Positions 50,001 through 56,000 of a stretch of 64,000 nucleotides of DNA are shown here, piece after piece. The translations under genes and the position numbers were made by a program. The notes under the pieces are model-generated. The model had not been told where the DNA came from. It made no database searches and saw nothing but the letters and a program-made list of their open reading frames with translations. Source of the DNA: Enoplolaimus lenunculus. Taxonomy: Eukaryota; Nematoda; Enoplea; Enoplida; Thoracostomopsidae. Each line of letters begins with the position of its first letter. The stretch's first letter is position 1. The stretch covers positions 124,001 to 188,000 of the forward strand of contig JASANG010002666.1 of NCBI GenBank assembly GCA_030248215.1, in the 5' to 3' direction.

Positions 50001-53000
50001 TATGATGACGTCCGGCGACGTACGTCACCATTCGGAATAGTACGCAAATTAGTCACGTACGACACCGTATGGTGACGGGCGGTGCCGTACGATAAGTATA
50101 GCGTCTTAGTCCATGAAATATTGTGTCGAACTAAACAAAAGATGTGAAGAAAGTGAAAAAAACTCACAATTCTGACACTCAGTAAAAAAATTAGCAAAAA
50201 ACTAAAACTAAGTGTAGCACTATACTTATGATGACGTCCGGCGACGTACGTCACCATTCGGAATAGTACGCAAATTAGTCACGTACGACACCGTATGGTG
50301 ACGGGCGGTGCCGTACGATAAGTATAGCGTCATCCTATTACCGGTTCATTTTCAGAACGCTCGAATGTACGGTTCGTACTGGAATATGGCACCAGGAACT
50401 GGAACCTTAGGACGACCAAGCACGTACGGGACCAGCTATTATAACCAGGTAAAAGTGGATTTAAACGTAGGGATACGCCTACTGATTTCTACATTTGATG
50501 ATCAGTGTAATTTGTGTCACATGCACACGTTTTTTTGTCTGGCTTCTGGCCTATGTAAAGATCATGAGCGAAATAGTTTTCTTCGGGGGAGTGCAATAGA
50601 GTAAGCTTCAGTTTTAGACTATTTTTTTCGTTTGGCTTAGCCTTAGGCTTAGGTATACGCTTATGCTTACACTTAAGCTCAGAATTAGGCATACGCTTTA
50701 GGCGTACACTTTTCCGTACGCGTAGGCCTAAACTTAGGCTCAGAAAGATGCGTATACTACTGTTACTGCTCTGTTCAATACATTGGTTTAACTTCTTAAG
50801 CTAACAATAATTTTGGAGTATGTTTCTATTAAATGTTTGTTGTCTCACACTTCTCAATTATCTGGTATCACGAAAATTCGTCGCCCGAACAACTCGTTCA
50901 CTGACAAAGTGCAAGCCTGATTCTGTCATTGACCCGACAAATTGTCACCCACCGTTAGGCTTACGCTGCCGCTTAGGTTTGGGCTTGAGTGTATGCCTAG
51001 GATTAGGGTTATACTTACACAGCTGTCGGGTGACAAGTTGTCGTAGATTTTTATGAATAAAGCGTAAACGGCTTATTCTACTATTTGCCAGAGTTGTTTG
51101 TTGTATGCTTAAAACAGGTGAAATAAGGACTGCTATTAGATTAGGTAAACTTCTATCTGTACTTTTTTTACATTAATCATTGGCAAATTAAAGAGTAGTA
51201 CTAAGCAGACCGATCCCTAATTTCTTTTGGGTCCTATTCCTGCCCGTAGCCAGGGGGGAGCCGGGGGGTTCAGCCCCCCCATGGAAAAATATTGGCCCTC
51301 TACAAAGTTTTCAACCTTGCTTGTAACTCATTGAAAACCGTTCAATGCCCCTCCTGAAAAATGTTTAGCCCCCCTATCAAGGCAGGCTGGCTACGGGTCA
51401 GATCCTATTCAGAATCCGTTATGCTTATACGTCACCACAACCTATTTAGTCAGTCGCAACGAGATGAACCTCACTTAAGTTATCTGTTCTCACGACCGTG
51501 CTAAGCATGTCCAAAACTTAGGTTCGGGTGCCTTGCTCAAAAACGGCCCGGTATTGGAGTACCGAGAACCGATGAACCATTGGCGCTGACCTGCCTTTTT
51601 TCTGCTTGCATACATAAATTTAAAATTGCAAAATTTTTGCTTAAAACCATCAGGTGCAGAGACTCGAATGAATGGGATAGGAAGTATTAACTGGGGAAAC
51701 ACATTTGGAGTCGATTCATAGAAGGCAGTATCTGTCGAGTCCAGTAACCGGTTGAGTCCATAAGTCATTATTACGGTCCATAAAATAGACCAAAGCAAAA
51801 CAATGGACTTGGACTGCTCAAATGTGTAACATATTCAGACAACCCTTGTAAACTTCGGCCAATGTAAAGAACAGGGGCGGAACAGTATTATAACATAAGC
51901 ATATTCCTTAGCCTGAGCGTAACCCTAAGCCAAGCAAAAAAATTAGTCTAACGCTTAAGCTTACTCTATTATAGACTCACAGAAAAACGTTCGGCACCTG
52001 ATCTTTACATGGGCGTAAACTTCATAATTCCAGAAAAACATCATCAACAGACATGGTTGGTACTTAGCAAAAATGCATCGAAGCAAATCAGTTCTACCGA
52101 AACGAAAGAATAACGGGCAGTTACGCTCGTCATATTTATGTTCTGGCGTTAGCTCCAACTATAAAATGAGGAGAATTAAAAACAAATAACAGTCCGTAAC
52201 CGAATAAAACAAAGACTACTTTCTGGAGAGGCAAAATAAATATCAGTACCTCCTCTTATTCGGCTCACTACAGTAAAGTGCGTACATTTTAGCACCGTAA
52301 CGTATTTTGGGATGACTTTTAAGTGTAAGTTTACAGCTAAAAGCTGTCTGACACTGCTTTTGCTTTACGCACGAGCATTTTTCCCTTTTAGATGCATTTA
52401 TTACTTTGTATCCTAAGAGACCTTCACCTGTTGCTTATATTCTATACTTTTGGCTGATCTACTACACTGTAAGAACTAGTGAGTCAAATTGACTTTCTCC
52501 GAAATCGGGTTTTCGAGACTACACAAATTGAGTCAAAATTCGACTTCGCCAGAGTCAAATTCGATTCACTCAGTCGCACGTTTGACTCTAGCGGAGTCGA
52601 ATTTGAATCAGTTTGTGTAGTCCCAAAAAGCCTATTTCGGAGAGAGTCAATTTGACTCACCATTTTTTGCAGTGTATTGTTCATTTCTTGTTTTGCATAC
52701 ATCCAGCACAGGCTTTTAGGCTCATGGTTAATATGTTTAGGAAAACATTTAAATAAGCAAATGCCTAAGACTTCGTTTTGCCTAAATCATCTTCCTAAGC
52801 CAAAGCCTAATCCTAATCCTTAACTGTCAATGGAGCACAAGGGATACAAGAGTTACATTTCAACTTCAATAATACGATTCCGCTAAACTATATTAACAAA
52901 GCTTCAAGTAAATTTAGAAGGTCAAATATGTTCATTTGCCAAACTTATTCGAAAGATATTCTGAAGAATAATGTGTTAAGCATGAAGCATCCTTAGGGTT

Positions 53001-56000
53001 GCACTATACTTTACAGTACCGGCCTCCGACGCGTGACGCTCAATGCCGCCAGGAGCTGCCGTGGGCCGCCGGACGCCGCCACATGCCGCTATGCGCTGCT
53101 AATAAAAATACAAATAAAGTCTATTTGGTAGCGTGCGGCAACTTTTATTAAAATAATTTTGTGCCTCGCGGAATCGTCCGGTGGCACAGGGCAACTAAGA
53201 GCATCACTTGATGATAAACTCGCTGCTCAACTTATCAGCAGTAACACTGAAACATAGTAGAAGTATGAAAAAAGCCAAATTTGACTTTGGCCCATGAAAA
53301 GATTTAGCAATCAAAAAGTGTTGACCGCAACTACAATCTGTTATATTCGGTTTAATTTTCAGTCTTTCGCTCACCATTGATATGTTTCGTGTATTTCCTT
53401 CTACGTATATATAATGCGAACCGTGGTTTTCACGTACGTTTTCAAACTAAAAAATTACTTGTAACCCCTGCTTTCAACAACTATTTTATTGTGTTTAACT
53501 TTATTTTTTAAATTAACCAAAAACCTATATATTAACGGATTTTAGGTGATATGTTAGAAAAATAGATGCTTAATTTGGCAAAACTTTTGGCTGTTATTGC
53601 AAGACCACAAATTCGGATGAAATTTCAACTACTCAAACACGTAATTCGCTGTTCCATTAGCGGGACTGCGGCCTGCCAATAAATATTTTTGCTACGTATA
53701 AGACCTGCAAGTGCGGAGGTCAAAGTGGGCAGCGTGTTATCTGCGAACAACTTCCGCCAGCCTAAAATTTTATAGACAGCTTTAAAACGCTTAAGGAAAT
53801 CTTTCTTGGTTTTCTATAAACGTTTCCGTTCCTCTGTATAGCAGTAATTCCTGGTTGCGGACCTCGTATCGCAGTGGAACAGTCTTGAACATTGCGTATA
53901 TATTCTTTTTCAAGAACCAATATTCCATGGTTTCTGGTACCGAATTCATATAGTTAAAATGCTTCTGGTACGATACTGATTAGTTATTAACCCTGTGTAA
54001 CAGGTTCGATTGGAAAAAATTAATAAAATAATTGAAAAGCTGAAAGATAGTTCTAGCGAAGAATACAACTAAAAAATAAAGCAAGTCAAAAAATGGCGAA
54101 GTGTTGTGATAGGAAAGGTTTGACGTTTACACCGTAGGAACGTCAAGTAAACCGTAACAATTAAAACAGGTTTGCTGGCCGGAAAAAAATTAAAAAATCG
54201 AATTTGTCAAAAATTCAGATTTGGGCTTGGAATGATCATGGCATGTCATCAGAATCTCAAATAGGCAAAACGTTTCAAAATGCAGGCATTTTTGGGTAAA
54301 CGCCGGCTAAAGGTATAATAACCGATCAGTCAGACAAAGAATGAATTTTTTTAATTTTTTCCGGTCATAATTTTTTTCCGGAAAAAAGCAACCCTGATTT
54401 AAAAGTTAAGGAATCATAGTACTATGCGAGCAACAAATTAAGCAAATGAACGTTTTAGACAGTCCCTGTAAAATTTATTTTGCAACACTTTTCACTGGGA
54501 CCATCCCATTAGTGAAATCATATTTAAAACGCGAAACTTGTCGTGTTTAGGGCATTGTGTTGGTTGTCGAAGCCTTCTAAAATGCTATTAGTGATTATAA
54601 GTTAGAAGCGTTGGTTGCGCTAAAATGTTGTGGTTTAATTGAATTTAGTGTAGCCACAGGTTGTGTTTGTGTTGGCTAGCTAAGTATGCTTATGTTCATA
54701 AATATATATTAACCAAATTTCCGCGAGTTTGAACCATAGGCTTTTAGGTTTGAATTTAAGATTTGGCGTTAATTCAGTTTCAGTTTTCTGGTTTTGGCAT
54801 AGCATCATAGGCAGTGCTTAATACTTGTTCTATGCATGCGCCGATAGCTGTGCTTCTACGCTCTAGGCTATGGTTTACTCAAATTTTTAAACTTTAAAAC
54901 CAGAAAATTTAACATTTTAAGTGCAAATAGATAGAATAGTTAAAATTGAGACTCAAAAACTGAGACTCAAAGTGGCAAAATGCAACCGGATTTCCGGTTG
55001 CGATTTGAATTCCAAGCGAAACCTTTAAATAATAAGCATCAAAACACAAAAAAAACACCCTACACTGCAAAGAATGGTGAGTCACGCAGCCGGAGGTCAA
55101 CGAAACTTGCCTGAGCCGGAGGCGAGGCGATTTTTAGCCAATATCTGCAATATGTTGTTAAGTTGTTTGATTTTACGGCAATTTTCTGCGAAATTTCGGA
55201 AATTGTTCCGTGAAAATTGGGACAAAAGTAAAACGCAACGCGCTAAACTGGTAAATTTTGCAAAATTATGCAAAATTTTACTACGGAAATTGCCTGAACC
55301 TCCGGCAACAATTATACCGGAGCCAGAGCCGGAGGCCGATTTTCTGCCGGAGCAGGAGCCGGAGGCAAACCTCCGGTTGTCCCCTGGATTGAACAAGCTT
55401 AATTTTAACAAGATATAACCACTGGCGGTTGCAAGTTGGAAGCCATCCAGGCCTTTGGTTCAATCAACAGCGATCAAAACCAAAAATATTTACAAGATTG
55501 CGCTCAGATTTGCGCTCGCTTCGTTTGCGAGGGGTTCTCATTTATTACATATTGCGCGACCCTCGTCAAAACTTCTGTATCAGCTACTGGGTGTATACAA
55601 ATAAGTTGTTTACTTCCAAATGTTATGCCTTAGTTCCATTATGATTGTTTAAAAGCTGCCGAAATTGGTGTCTTAACGATATTAACCTAACCCGCAATTG
55701 CTGATTGTTTTGCTTAATCTGCTTAACTAACTTTTTGTGCGTGCTTCTGAGCGTATCGCTTCAAAAAATGTGTGTTGTATGCTTAATCTTATTCTATATC
55801 TAAATGAGTGTTTAATAGGCGTATATTAATATCAATTAATTTGCTAATTCTGTTTCGAATCCGCAATGGATCGGCAGCCGCAGAAGAACCACGCGGCTGG
55901 GACTCAGTATCTCGCTAGATAACTGTTAGTGCCCCCTTGAGAAAGGCTGGGCTCACCTGTAAATACAACGAAACCAATACACGTTCAACTTGAAATTTTT

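Noticed and set aside
55074-55418. Pro/Glu-rich 114-codon frame and its minus-strand Gly/Ser counterpart
   Set aside because: Both arise from GCCGGAGG repetition in a dispersed element; a similar segment occurs at 62305-62425.
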